From an uncultured Actinomycetes bacterium (GTDB lineage Bacteria > Actinomycetota > Acidimicrobiia > Acidimicrobiales > Microtrichaceae), in the NCBI GenBank assembly GCA_903930035.1, contig CAIYXG010000514.1:1-5413 (forward strand): a stretch of 5,413 nucleotides of DNA, given 5' to 3'. Shown piece by piece: positions 1 to 5,101 of this stretch (its first letter is position 1; each line of letters starts with the position of its first letter). A program made the translations under genes and the position numbers. The notes beneath the pieces were generated by a model. It was not told the origin of the DNA. It did not search any database and saw nothing but the letters and a program-made list of their open reading frames with translations.

Positions 1-1
1 G

Positions 2-115
2 CCCGACGGCTCGTGGCGCGTCGAGGGTGCGGGCGGTGTGAAGGTCGTGGTCGACGGGCAGACCGCCGACCTCGACGCGCTGCCCCGCTGGCTCAACCCT
101 GCGCAGTCCGTCTGA
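2..115 (+). CDS. C-terminal fragment of an unrecognised protein
   Basis: An open frame enters from the left edge and ends in TGA at 113-115, giving 37 residues. It starts PDGSWRVEGAGG and ends LPRWLNPAQSV. Nearly every third codon position is G or C, which supports real coding. The tail has a short beta-rich look (VKVVVDG) followed by an acidic and hydrophobic stretch. I recognise no family from so little sequence and assign no function. The gene converges on the cyclophilin gene, with a 40-bp gap that holds a GC-rich hairpin. The start and most of the protein lie outside the window. Confidence 0.6.
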   Translation, partial: PDGSWRVEGAGGVKVVVDGQTADLDALPRWLNPAQSV

Positions 116-124
116 CCCCCCCTG

Positions 125-144
125 GGCCCGGTTGTGGCCGGGCC
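125..144. terminator. GC-rich hairpin between convergent genes
   Basis: A perfect 7-bp inverted repeat, GGCCCGG (125-131) and CCGGGCC (138-144), encloses a 6-nt loop. It lies 9 bp after the stop of the left-edge gene and 11 bp beyond the stop of the minus-strand cyclophilin gene, so it could end transcription from both sides. Neither strand has a clear T-run, as is common for hairpin terminators in high-GC actinobacteria. The function is inferred from structure and position. Confidence 0.5.
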
Positions 145-155
145 GGCAGAGCCCC

Positions 156-995
156 TCAGGACTCGTTGATGGTGAGGGTCTTGATCACGACGGCCTTGGT
201 CGGGGCCTCGCCGTTGGCGTAGGTGCCGATCTTCTCCACGACGTCCTGGCCCTGGGTGACCTGGCCGAACAGCGAGTAGTTGGCCGGGTTGAGCTTGGGC
301 CCGCCGCCCGGCAGCACGACGAAGAACTGGCTGCCGTTCGTGTTGGGCCCGGCGTTGGCCATGGCGAGCGAGAAGTCCTTGTACTCGTCGGAGGACGCCG
401 GCAGCTCGTCGGGGATGGAGTACCCCAGGTCGTTGTTGCCCCACGGTTCGCCGTCGCCGTCACCGGCCTGGATCACGAACCCGGGCACGATCCGGTGGAA
501 CGGCACCCCGTCGTAGAAGTGGTAGCGGGACAGCACCACGAAGTTGTTCACGCTGACCGGCGCCCGCGCCGGGTCCAGGTCGGCGGTGAAGGAACCCTCG
601 GTGGTCTCGAACGTGGCCGAGTACTTCTTGGCGGGGTCGATGCAGGTCGGCGGGGGCCCGGCGAACTTCTGCACCCGCTTGGCCGAGCCGGCGGCGGGCG
701 GGCAGGGGGTGGCCTCGCTCAGGGTGAGGCCCTCGGGCGGGGTGGGCAGGGCGGCCGCGTCCTTGACCGTGGTGGTGGTCGCCAGCGTGGTCGTGGAACC
801 GTCGCCCGACGAGTCCGTCGACCCGCCGCCGACCATGGCGACGACCCCCAGGATCAGGGCCACCACGGCGAGCCCGGCGCCCAGGCCGGTGAGGAGCCGC
901 CGACGTCCGGCCTTGCGCTCCATCTCGGCCTGCGCCTGCTCCAGGCGTGAGCGGCGGTCCTTCTGGCGTGCGTGCTTCTGAGCGCTGGTCCCCAT
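156..995 (-). CDS. Membrane-anchored cyclophilin-type peptidyl-prolyl cis-trans isomerase
   Basis: This 279-residue protein should catalyse cis-trans isomerisation of X-Pro bonds outside the cytoplasmic membrane. Order: a highly charged cytoplasmic N-terminus (residues 1-33, rich in Lys, Arg and Gln, possibly helical); one membrane segment at about 34-57 (LLTGLGAGLAVVALILGVVA); a Ser/Thr/Gly-rich linker at about 58-80; and a cyclophilin domain from about 125 to the end. The domain carries VPFHRIVPGFVIQAGD (164-179) and NGSQFFV (220-226). By comparison with human CypA, Arg168, Phe173, Gln176, Gln223 and Phe225 match catalytic positions. The cyclosporin-contact Trp121 is not conserved here (PKLNPANYSLFG), as in many bacterial members. 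Two cysteines (98 and 118) lie in the extracytoplasmic segment before the domain and could pair. The ATG at 995 is chosen because the basic region and membrane anchor follow directly and a TACGAT box ends 6 nt upstream, suggesting a leaderless mRNA. The frame stays open far upstream, but only as antisense of lysC. Confidence 0.93.
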   Translation of the reverse strand: MGTSAQKHARQKDRRSRLEQAQAEMERKAGRRRLLTGLGAGLAVVALILGVVAMVGGGSTDSSGDGSTTTLATTTTVKDAAALPTPPEGLTLSEATPCPPAAGSAKRVQKFAGPPPTCIDPAKKYSATFETTEGSFTADLDPARAPVSVNNFVVLSRYHFYDGVPFHRIVPGFVIQAGDGDGEPWGNNDLGYSIPDELPASSDEYKDFSLAMANAGPNTNGSQFFVVLPGGGPKLNPANYSLFGQVTQGQDVVEKIGTYANGEAPTKAVVIKTLTINES

Positions 996-1001
996 GGCGG
1001 C

Positions 1002-1007
1002 ATCGTA
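1002..1007 (-). promoter_or_regulatory. -10 box of the ppi gene, leaderless arrangement
   Basis: On the minus strand TACGAT (1007 down to 1002) fits the TANNNT -10 pattern of actinobacterial housekeeping promoters. Its last base is 6 nt before the ATG at 995, so transcription would begin at or next to the start codon. I see no Shine-Dalgarno in the remaining space and no good -35 hexamer. Assignment is by pattern and spacing only. Confidence 0.5.
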
Positions 1008-1036
1008 CGCAGACGTCGTCGTGCCCGGGGACCGCG

Positions 1037-1132
1037 CCACGTCCCACTGAGCGACCCTGTGCACGACCTGGGGCACGACCTGGGGCACGACCTGGGGCAC
1101 CACACGCTGTGCGACCGCCCGTGCGACCAACT
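1037..1132. repeat. Phased 12-bp degenerate tandem repeat in the ppi/lysC divergent spacer
   Basis: Eight consecutive 12-bp units begin at 1037, 1049, 1061, 1073, 1085, 1097, 1109 and 1121. Units 3 to 5 are identical, GCACGACCTGGG. Units 2, 7 and 8 begin GAGCGACC, GTGCGACC and GTGCGACC, and units 1 and 6 are degenerate (CCACGTCC, GCACCACA). The shared core is roughly G-Y-R-CGACC at constant 12-bp phase, about one helical turn. The array lies between the two divergent promoters and stops just before the lysC -35-like TTGAGG at 1135. It could be a multi-site operator or simply a slippage-derived minisatellite. The regulator, if any, is unknown. Confidence 0.75.
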
Positions 1133-1134
1133 GG

Positions 1135-1165
1135 TTGAGGCCGCCACGAGCCCCGGCGGTATCGT
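1135..1165 (+). promoter_or_regulatory. lysC promoter with leaderless-type -10 box
   Basis: TATCGT (1160-1165) fits TANNNT and ends 7 nt before the GTG at 1173, so the mRNA would begin at or near the start codon. TTGAGG (1135-1140) matches four of six -35 bases (TTGACA), but the 19-bp spacer is longer than the usual 17. No Shine-Dalgarno is visible before the GTG. The -10 is the stronger part of this call. Confidence 0.5.
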
Positions 1166-1172
1166 GCGGGCC

Positions 1173-2396
1173 GTGGCGCTCCTGGTCCAGAAGTTCGGTG
1201 GTACGTCGGTCGCGGACCCCGACCGCATCCGTGAGGTGGCCGACCACGTCGTGCGCTGCCGCAAGCGCGGGGACCAGGTCGTGCTGGTGGTCTCGGCCAT
1301 GGGCAAGGAGACCGACGAGCTGCTCCGCCTGGCCAAGGAGCTGTCGTCCGACCAGCCCGGCCGGGAGATGGACATGCTCATCACCGCCGGCGAGCGGAAG
1401 GCGGTGGCGCTGGTCGCCATGGCCCTCGTGGAGGCGGGCGTGCCCTCCGAGTCGTACACCGGCAGCCAGGCCGGCTTTGTCACCGACACCAACCACACGA
1501 ACGCCAAGATCCTGGAGGTCCGGGCCGACCGGATCCGCGCCGCGGTCGACGCCGGGGTGGTGCCGGTCGTGGCCGGCGCGCAGGGCGTCTCCACCGACAG
1601 CGACGTCACGTTCCTGGGCCGTGGCGGGTCCGACACCACCGCCGTGGCGCTGGCCCGGGCCCTCGACGCCGACGCCTGCGAGCTCTACACCGACGTCCCC
1701 GGCGTCTTCACCACGGACCCGCGCATCTGCGCGCAGGCCAAGAAGATGCACCGCGTCACGTTCGACGAGCTGCTCGAGATGACCGCCGCGGGCTGCCCCA
1801 AGCCCGCCATGCGGTCGGTCGAGTACGCACACCGCCACCGGGTCCCGCTGCACGTGCGCTCTGCGTTCACGTGGGAGCCGGGCACCTGGGTCATCGAGGA
1901 GGACCCCGACATGGAAGCTGCACTCATCCGGTCGGTGACGCCCGACCTGTCCGAGGCCAAGGTCACCGTGTCCGGCGTGCCGGACCAGCCGGGCGTGGCC
2001 GCCGGGCTGTTCCGCCGGCTCGCCGACGGCGACGTCAACGTCGACATGATCGTGCAGAACGTCTCCGAGGGGGGCGTGACCGACATCTCTTTCACCGTGC
2101 CGAAGCAGGACCTCTCGCGGGCCATGGAGGTCTGCGAGTCCGTGGCCGGCTCCATCGGTGCGGCCAAGGTCGTCGCCGACGACGACATTGCGAAGATCTC
2201 GGTGATCGGCGCCGGCATGAAGTCCAACCCGGGCGTGGCCGCCACCATGTTCGAGGTGCTCGCCGCCAACGGCATCAACATCGAGATGATCTCGACCTCG
2301 GCCATCCGGATCTCGTGCGTCATCGCCGAGTCCGAGGCCGAGCGAGCCGTCGGGCTGCTGCACGACGCCTACGAGCTCGACGCCGCCGACCTCTAG
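1173..2396 (+). CDS. lysC: Aspartokinase (aspartate kinase), alpha subunit
   Basis: LysC phosphorylates L-aspartate with ATP to 4-phospho-L-aspartate, the first and normally feedback-controlled step towards lysine, diaminopimelate, threonine, methionine and isoleucine; it acts in the cytoplasm. The 407-residue product begins VALLVQKFGGTSVAD and has the usual length of the alpha-beta type family. The kinase domain (about 1-245) shows KFGGTS (7-12), MLITAGER (68-75), GRGGSDTT (149-156) and YTDVPGVFTTDPR (172-184). Two ACT domains follow (about 260-330 and 340-400), with DMIVQNVS (291-298) and GAGMKSNPGV (346-355), where lysine/threonine regulation resides in relatives. The GTG at 1173 fits the family N-terminus (MALxVQKFGG), and a TATCGT box lies 7 nt upstream. 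Two departures stand out: the usual GAKVL-type stretch reads GCPKPA (207-212), and the second ACT motif usually written STSEIRIS reads STSAIRIS. Asd, usually the next gene, is separated from it by hemW. Confidence 0.96.
   Translation: MALLVQKFGGTSVADPDRIREVADHVVRCRKRGDQVVLVVSAMGKETDELLRLAKELSSDQPGREMDMLITAGERKAVALVAMALVEAGVPSESYTGSQAGFVTDTNHTNAKILEVRADRIRAAVDAGVVPVVAGAQGVSTDSDVTFLGRGGSDTTAVALARALDADACELYTDVPGVFTTDPRICAQAKKMHRVTFDELLEMTAAGCPKPAMRSVEYAHRHRVPLHVRSAFTWEPGTWVIEEDPDMEAALIRSVTPDLSEAKVTVSGVPDQPGVAAGLFRRLADGDVNVDMIVQNVSEGGVTDISFTVPKQDLSRAMEVCESVAGSIGAAKVVADDDIAKISVIGAGMKSNPGVAATMFEVLAANGINIEMISTSAIRISCVIAESEAERAVGLLHDAYELDAADL
1896..1902 (+). promoter_or_regulatory. Internal Shine-Dalgarno for a lysC beta-subunit start
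   Basis: GAGGAGG lies inside lysC, 8 nt before an in-frame ATG at 1911. It is the strongest Shine-Dalgarno-like site I noted in the window. It also encodes part of the Glu-Glu-Asp residues that join the kinase domain to the ACT domains, so coding constraint alone could have produced it. Its position matches the internal start known in corynebacterial lysC. Confidence 0.55.
1911..2396 (+). CDS. Probable aspartokinase beta (regulatory) subunit from internal start
   Basis: In-frame initiation at the ATG of lysC codon 247 would yield a 161-residue protein starting MEAALIRSVTPDLSEAKVTV. It contains only the tandem ACT domains. In Corynebacterium and Bacillus, overlapping in-frame translation makes such a beta subunit, which assembles with alpha into an alpha2beta2 enzyme and forms the lysine/threonine binding interface. 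Here the ATG is preceded by GAGGAGG at 8-nt spacing and lies exactly at the boundary between kinase and regulatory domains. Gln295 and Ser298 (QNVS) correspond to positions where feedback-resistance mutations occur in C. glutamicum, and wild-type-like residues are kept. The start is inferred; nothing in the sequence proves it is used. Confidence 0.55.
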   Translation: MEAALIRSVTPDLSEAKVTVSGVPDQPGVAAGLFRRLADGDVNVDMIVQNVSEGGVTDISFTVPKQDLSRAMEVCESVAGSIGAAKVVADDDIAKISVIGAGMKSNPGVAATMFEVLAANGINIEMISTSAIRISCVIAESEAERAVGLLHDAYELDAADL

Positions 2397-2404
2397 CCCG
2401 TCGG
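2386..2404. terminator. Weak hairpin at the lysC/hemW convergent junction
   Basis: CCGAC (2386-2390) and GTCGG (2400-2404) form a 5-bp stem with a 9-nt loop across the lysC stop codon. An outer pair, GCTCG (2375-2379) and CGAGC (2414-2418), could extend it discontinuously. Only 9 bp separate the two stop codons, so any terminator for either gene must overlap coding sequence. There is no T-run. The call is tentative. Confidence 0.25.
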
Positions 2405-2405
2405 G

Positions 2406-3551
2406 TCAGCCGGCGAGCGCCCGCACGACGGTGTCGGCCAGGAGCCGCCCGTCGAGCGTCAGGACCAGCCGCCCGGCGACGACGGTCGCCAGGCCGTCGG
2501 CCACCACCCGGTCCACCGCAGGGCCCGCCAGCCCGTCGACCGGCAGCCCCTCGGCCAGCCGGATCCCGAGCAGGAGCCGCTCCAGGTCCTGCGCGTCCTG
2601 GTCCAGGACCTCGAGCTCCTCGACGTGGTCGACCTGTGCGGTCGCGGCGTCGGCCCACGCGCCCGGGTCGCGCACGTTGGACCAGCGCACGCCCCCGACG
2701 TGGGAGTGCGCCCCCGGCCCGACGCCCCACCAGTGCTCGTTCCGCCAGTAGAGGAGGTTGTGCCGGCACCGGGCCCCCGGGGTCCGCGCCCAGTTGGCGA
2801 CCTCGTACCAGCCGAACCCGGCCCCCTCGAGCCGTGCGTCGGCCCGTCGGTACCGCTCGGCCGCCTCGTCGCCGGACGGTGCCGGCAGGCTGCCGTCGCG
2901 GACCCGTGCCGCGAGCCGTGTGCCGGGCTCGATGCCGAGCGCGTACGCACTCACGTGGTCGGTGCCGGCCGCCAGTGCCGCCTCGAGCGACGCGTCCCAG
3001 TCGGCGGCGGTCTCACCGGGCGTCCCGTAGATCAGGTCCACGCTCGTGTGCGCAATGCCGGCCGCGTGCGCGGCGGCCACGGCCCGCCCGGCCGCCTCGG
3101 GCGCGTGCGTGCGGTCCAGCAGGTCGAGCACCCGCGGCACGGCGCTCTGCAGGCCGAAGGACACCCTCGTGACCCCGGCGGCGGCCCAGGTCCCGACGGC
3201 CTCCTCCGCCGACCCGCCGTCATCCAGCCCGCCGGGGTTCGCCTCGACCGTGACCTCCAGGTCCTGGGCCACGTCGAACCGCTCCCGTACGGCGTCGAGC
3301 AGGCGCGCCAGCAGCGCGGGGTCGAGCACCGACGGGGTGCCCCCGCCGACGAACACGCTGGTGAGCGGCGGCGCGCCGTCCAGGACGGCTGCCGCGGCCG
3401 TGAGCTCGGCCGTCGCACCGTCGACGAACCGTGCGTGGGCCGCGGCGGCGTCGGCGGGGTCGGCGACGACATAGGTCGTGAAGGCGCAGTAGCCGCACCG
3501 GCGGGCGCAGTAGGGCACGTGCAGGTAGAGGCCCAGCGGGGTGGCGGGCAC
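2406..3551 (-). CDS. hemW: HemW-like radical SAM haem chaperone (coproporphyrinogen III oxidase-like)
   Basis: This 381-residue radical SAM protein is of the HemN/HemW family. HemW proteins bind haem and a 4Fe-4S cluster and are thought to deliver haem to target proteins; they are often misannotated as oxygen-independent coproporphyrinogen oxidase. The product starts VPATPLGLYLHVPYC. The cluster motif CxxxCxxC is Cys15, Cys19 and Cys22, followed by Ala-Phe, so the further Cys of true HemN (CxxxCxxCxC) is absent. Other family marks are GGGTPS (69-74), EANPGG (103-108), RVSFGLQS (129-136), DLIYGTPGET (172-181) and the HemW-type C-terminal segment HNLLYWRNEHWWGVGPGAHS (264-283). The GTG at 3551 is chosen because it puts the usual PLGLYxHxPxC start near residue 5 and the frame offers no better ATG or GTG close by. 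No clear Shine-Dalgarno or -10 box precedes it, so the start is the weakest part of the call. It lies divergent to asd and convergent with lysC. Confidence 0.92.
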   Translation of the reverse strand: MPATPLGLYLHVPYCARRCGYCAFTTYVVADPADAAAAHARFVDGATAELTAAAAVLDGAPPLTSVFVGGGTPSVLDPALLARLLDAVRERFDVAQDLEVTVEANPGGLDDGGSAEEAVGTWAAAGVTRVSFGLQSAVPRVLDLLDRTHAPEAAGRAVAAAHAAGIAHTSVDLIYGTPGETAADWDASLEAALAAGTDHVSAYALGIEPGTRLAARVRDGSLPAPSGDEAAERYRRADARLEGAGFGWYEVANWARTPGARCRHNLLYWRNEHWWGVGPGAHSHVGGVRWSNVRDPGAWADAATAQVDHVEELEVLDQDAQDLERLLLGIRLAEGLPVDGLAGPAVDRVVADGLATVVAGRLVLTLDGRLLADTVVRALAG

Positions 3552-3642
3552 CCGGTCGGTCCGGGCCCCGAGGGCGGCGCGCCGACGGTCGATGGCCAGA
3601 GTCTGCGCCGAATCCGAGTGGGGCCGCGCCGCACCCTGCCGG

Positions 3643-3648
3643 TAGTTT
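3643..3648 (+). promoter_or_regulatory. -10 box of asd, leaderless arrangement
   Basis: TAGTTT (3643-3648) fits TANNNT in an otherwise very GC-rich spacer and ends 8 nt before the asd ATG at 3657. No Shine-Dalgarno lies in that gap, so a leaderless or nearly leaderless transcript is likely. I find no credible -35 hexamer 16-19 bp upstream. The box shows asd could be transcribed independently, as needed with hemW on the other strand behind it. Confidence 0.45.
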
Positions 3649-3656
3649 CTGCGCCC

Positions 3657-4694
3657 ATGTCCGGATCCCCCGCCCACGTCGGCGTCTTCGGCGCCACCGG
3701 TCAGGTCGGTGGCGTCATGCGCCAGCTCCTTGCCGACCGCAGCTTCCCCGTCGCCTCGATGCGCTACTTCGCCTCGGCCCGCTCGGCCGGGACGACCCTG
3801 CCGTGGGGCGACGAGCAGGTCGTGGTGGAGGACATGGCGACCGCCGACTTCACCGGGCTCGACATCGCGCTCTTCTCCGCCGGCGGCAGCACCTCGAAGC
3901 AGTACGCCCCGGTCGTCGCCGCAGCGGGCGCCACCGTCATCGACAACTCCTCGGCGTGGCGCATGGACCCGCAGGTGCCGCTCGTGGTCCCCGAGGTCAA
4001 CGCCGACGCGCTGGCCGACGCCCCGCTCGGGATCGTCGCCAACCCCAACTGCACGACCATGGCGGCGATGCCGGTCCTCAAGCCGCTCGCCGACGAGGCC
4101 GGCCTGCTCCGGCTTGTGGTCAGCACCTACCAGGCGGTCTCGGGCGGCGGTCTGGCCGGGGTGGACGAGCTGGCGCTGCAGCTGGACGCGCTCGGCGGCC
4201 AGGGTGCCGCGCTGACCTTCGACGGTGGTGCGGTGACCTTCCCGGCGCCCGCCAAGTTCCCCGCGACCATCGCCTGCAACGTGGTGCCGCTGGCCGGCAG
4301 CGTGGTGGACGACGGGTCCGAGGAGACCGACGAGGAGCAGAAGCTCCGCAACGAGAGCCGCAAGATCCTGGGGCTGCCCGACCTGCGTGTGTCGGGCACC
4401 TGCGTGCGGGTCCCGGTGTTCACCGGCCACTCGCTGGCGATCAACGCCGAGTTCGAACGGCCCCTCACGCCGGCCCGGGCCCGGGAGCTGCTGGCGGACG
4501 CGCCGGGCGTGGTGCTCGCCGACCTGCCGACCCCGCTGGACGCCGCCGGCAAGGACCCGTCCTACGTCGGGCGGATCCGCACCGACGCCTCGGTCGAGCA
4601 CGGTCTGGCGCTGTTCGTCGCCAACGACAACCTGCGGAAGGGCGCGGCCCTCAACGCGATCCAGATCGCCGAGGCGCTCCTGGCCCGCGCCTGA
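3657..4694 (+). CDS. asd: Aspartate-semialdehyde dehydrogenase
   Basis: Asd reduces 4-phospho-L-aspartate, the LysC product, to L-aspartate 4-semialdehyde with NADPH, releasing phosphate; it is the second step of the aspartate family pathway. The 345-residue protein has the normal family length. The N-terminal NADP-binding fold carries GATGQVG (12-18) and the FSAGGS segment (73-78). The catalytic cysteine is Cys132 in NPNCTT. Further family marks are TYQAVSGGG (157-165), the acidic EETDEEQKL segment (222-230), CVRVPVFTGHS (249-259) with the likely substrate Arg251 and base His258, and a C-terminal DNLRKGAALNAIQIAE stretch. The ATG at 3657 gives the standard N-terminus (HVGVFGATG), and a TAGTTT box lies just upstream. 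The frame is open far upstream, but that part is antisense of hemW. The gene is separated from lysC, and its 3' end converges on the mazG-like gene. Confidence 0.97.
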   Translation: MSGSPAHVGVFGATGQVGGVMRQLLADRSFPVASMRYFASARSAGTTLPWGDEQVVVEDMATADFTGLDIALFSAGGSTSKQYAPVVAAAGATVIDNSSAWRMDPQVPLVVPEVNADALADAPLGIVANPNCTTMAAMPVLKPLADEAGLLRLVVSTYQAVSGGGLAGVDELALQLDALGGQGAALTFDGGAVTFPAPAKFPATIACNVVPLAGSVVDDGSEETDEEQKLRNESRKILGLPDLRVSGTCVRVPVFTGHSLAINAEFERPLTPARARELLADAPGVVLADLPTPLDAAGKDPSYVGRIRTDASVEHGLALFVANDNLRKGAALNAIQIAEALLARA

Positions 4695-4704
4695 ACCGCT
4701 GCGC

Positions 4705-4714
4705 CTGGCGCCAG
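4705..4714. terminator. Palindrome in the asd/mazG convergent gap, possible terminator
   Basis: CTGGCGCCAG is a perfect 10-bp palindrome within the 24 bp between two convergent stop codons. An overlapping alternative pairs GCCTG (4703-4707) with CAGGC (4720-4724). Either could form a GC-rich stem, but the first has no loop of its own and neither has a T-run. Position is the main argument for termination. Confidence 0.25.
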
Positions 4715-4718
4715 CCCG

Positions 4719-4973
4719 TCAGGCCGGCGGGTCGGTGACGTAGCGGCTAGCGGCGTCCTCGAGCGAGAGTCCGATCTGGTTGGCCAGCGAGGCCAGCCAC
4801 GCCAGGACGTCGCCCAGCTCGTGGCGCTGCTCCTCGACGGTGCCCTTGCGGACCGCCTGGGCCAGCTCGCCGAGCTCCTCGCAGAGCCAGGCCACCGTGG
4901 CCGGCACCCCCCGCTCGCGGTCGGCCTCGCCGTAGAGGTCCTCCATGAGCTGCTGGAACTCGGCGATCTGCAT
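4719..4973 (-). CDS. Small MazG-like nucleotide pyrophosphohydrolase
   Basis: This 84-residue all-alpha protein matches the single-domain MazG-like group, which hydrolyses nucleoside triphosphates to the monophosphate and pyrophosphate and is thought to clear abnormal or excess nucleotides. The metal-binding pattern of the superfamily, ExxE then ExxD, is visible as EELGE (32-36) and HELGD (51-55). An amphipathic opening helix is followed by a C-terminal helical tail (NQIGLSLEDAASRYV). The exact substrate cannot be read from sequence. The ATG at 4973 is preferred: GGAGGG sits 7 nt upstream. A TTG at 4988 would add five residues but would place that Shine-Dalgarno inside the coding region. It is shorter than E. 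coli MazG, which has two such domains. It lies downstream of the CAP gene on the same strand but beyond a strong hairpin, so it is probably a separate transcript. Confidence 0.85.
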   Translation of the reverse strand: MQIAEFQQLMEDLYGEADRERGVPATVAWLCEELGELAQAVRKGTVEEQRHELGDVLAWLASLANQIGLSLEDAASRYVTDPPA

Positions 4974-4980
4974 GGGTGCT

Positions 4981-5005
4981 CCCTCCAACGGTTGCGGCCA
5001 CCCTA
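4981..5005 (-). promoter_or_regulatory. Shine-Dalgarno and possible -10 box of the mazG-like gene
   Basis: On the minus strand GGAGGG (4986 down to 4981) lies 7 nt before the ATG at 4973 and decides that start. TAGGGT (5005 down to 5000) fits TANNNT and would give a leader of about 20 nt. It overlaps the 8-bp palindrome CCCTAGGG (5001-5008). No -35 match is evident. The ribosome site is well supported and the promoter is weak. Confidence 0.5.
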
Positions 5006-5046
5006 GGGAACTGCGCCCCAGTCGGCCGGACCAGGGCCGGACGCGG

Positions 5047-5079
5047 AACGGCCGCCCCGGTTCCCAGGAGGCGGCCGTT
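5047..5079 (-). terminator. Strong hairpin downstream of the CAP-domain gene
   Basis: A perfect 10-bp inverted repeat, AACGGCCGCC (5047-5056) and GGCGGCCGTT (5070-5079), encloses a 13-nt loop. On the minus strand it begins 22 nt after the CAP gene stop, a fitting place for its terminator and a barrier before the mazG-like gene. No U-run follows on that strand, as is frequent in high-GC terminators. A protein-binding inverted repeat is an alternative. Confidence 0.6.
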
Positions 5080-5101
5080 CAGGTACCCGGTCGGTGGTGC
5101 C

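Noticed and set aside
1037..1132. The 12-bp array as a CRISPR or an attachment site
   Set aside because: Units are direct tandem copies with no spacers, far too short for CRISPR repeats, and no integrase or phage gene is nearby.
972..1172. Extension of lysC upstream to an ATG at 972, which would encode HDLG-type four-residue repeats from the 12-bp array
   Set aside because: It would overlap the cyclophilin start in antisense and add residues absent from the family. The GTG at 1173 gives the standard aspartokinase N-terminus. The repeat translates in several frames only because its unit is a multiple of three.
996..2363. Upstream extension of the cyclophilin frame across the whole lysC gene on the minus strand
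   Set aside because: It is the antisense shadow of lysC, kept open by high GC. The real protein starts at 995, where the basic region, membrane anchor and -10 box agree.
1871..3172. 433-residue Arg/Pro/Ala-rich plus-strand frame over lysC and hemW
   Set aside because: The composition is typical of an out-of-frame reading of high-GC coding DNA, and it overlaps two well-supported genes.
3575..3584. CGGCGCGCCG palindrome in the hemW/asd divergent spacer as an operator
   Set aside because: It is a perfect 10-bp palindrome, but made only of G and C in a very GC-rich region, so it is expected by chance; there is no second copy or other support.
2625..3656. Long plus-strand extension before asd
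   Set aside because: It is antisense to hemW, with GC-driven low-complexity composition and no family resemblance.
3552..4601. Long minus-strand extension before hemW
   Set aside because: It is antisense to asd. The radical SAM domain begins just after the GTG at 3551.
4974..4988. TTG start at 4988 for the mazG-like gene
   Set aside because: It would bury the GGAGGG ribosome site inside the coding region. The ATG at 4973 has ideal spacing to that site.
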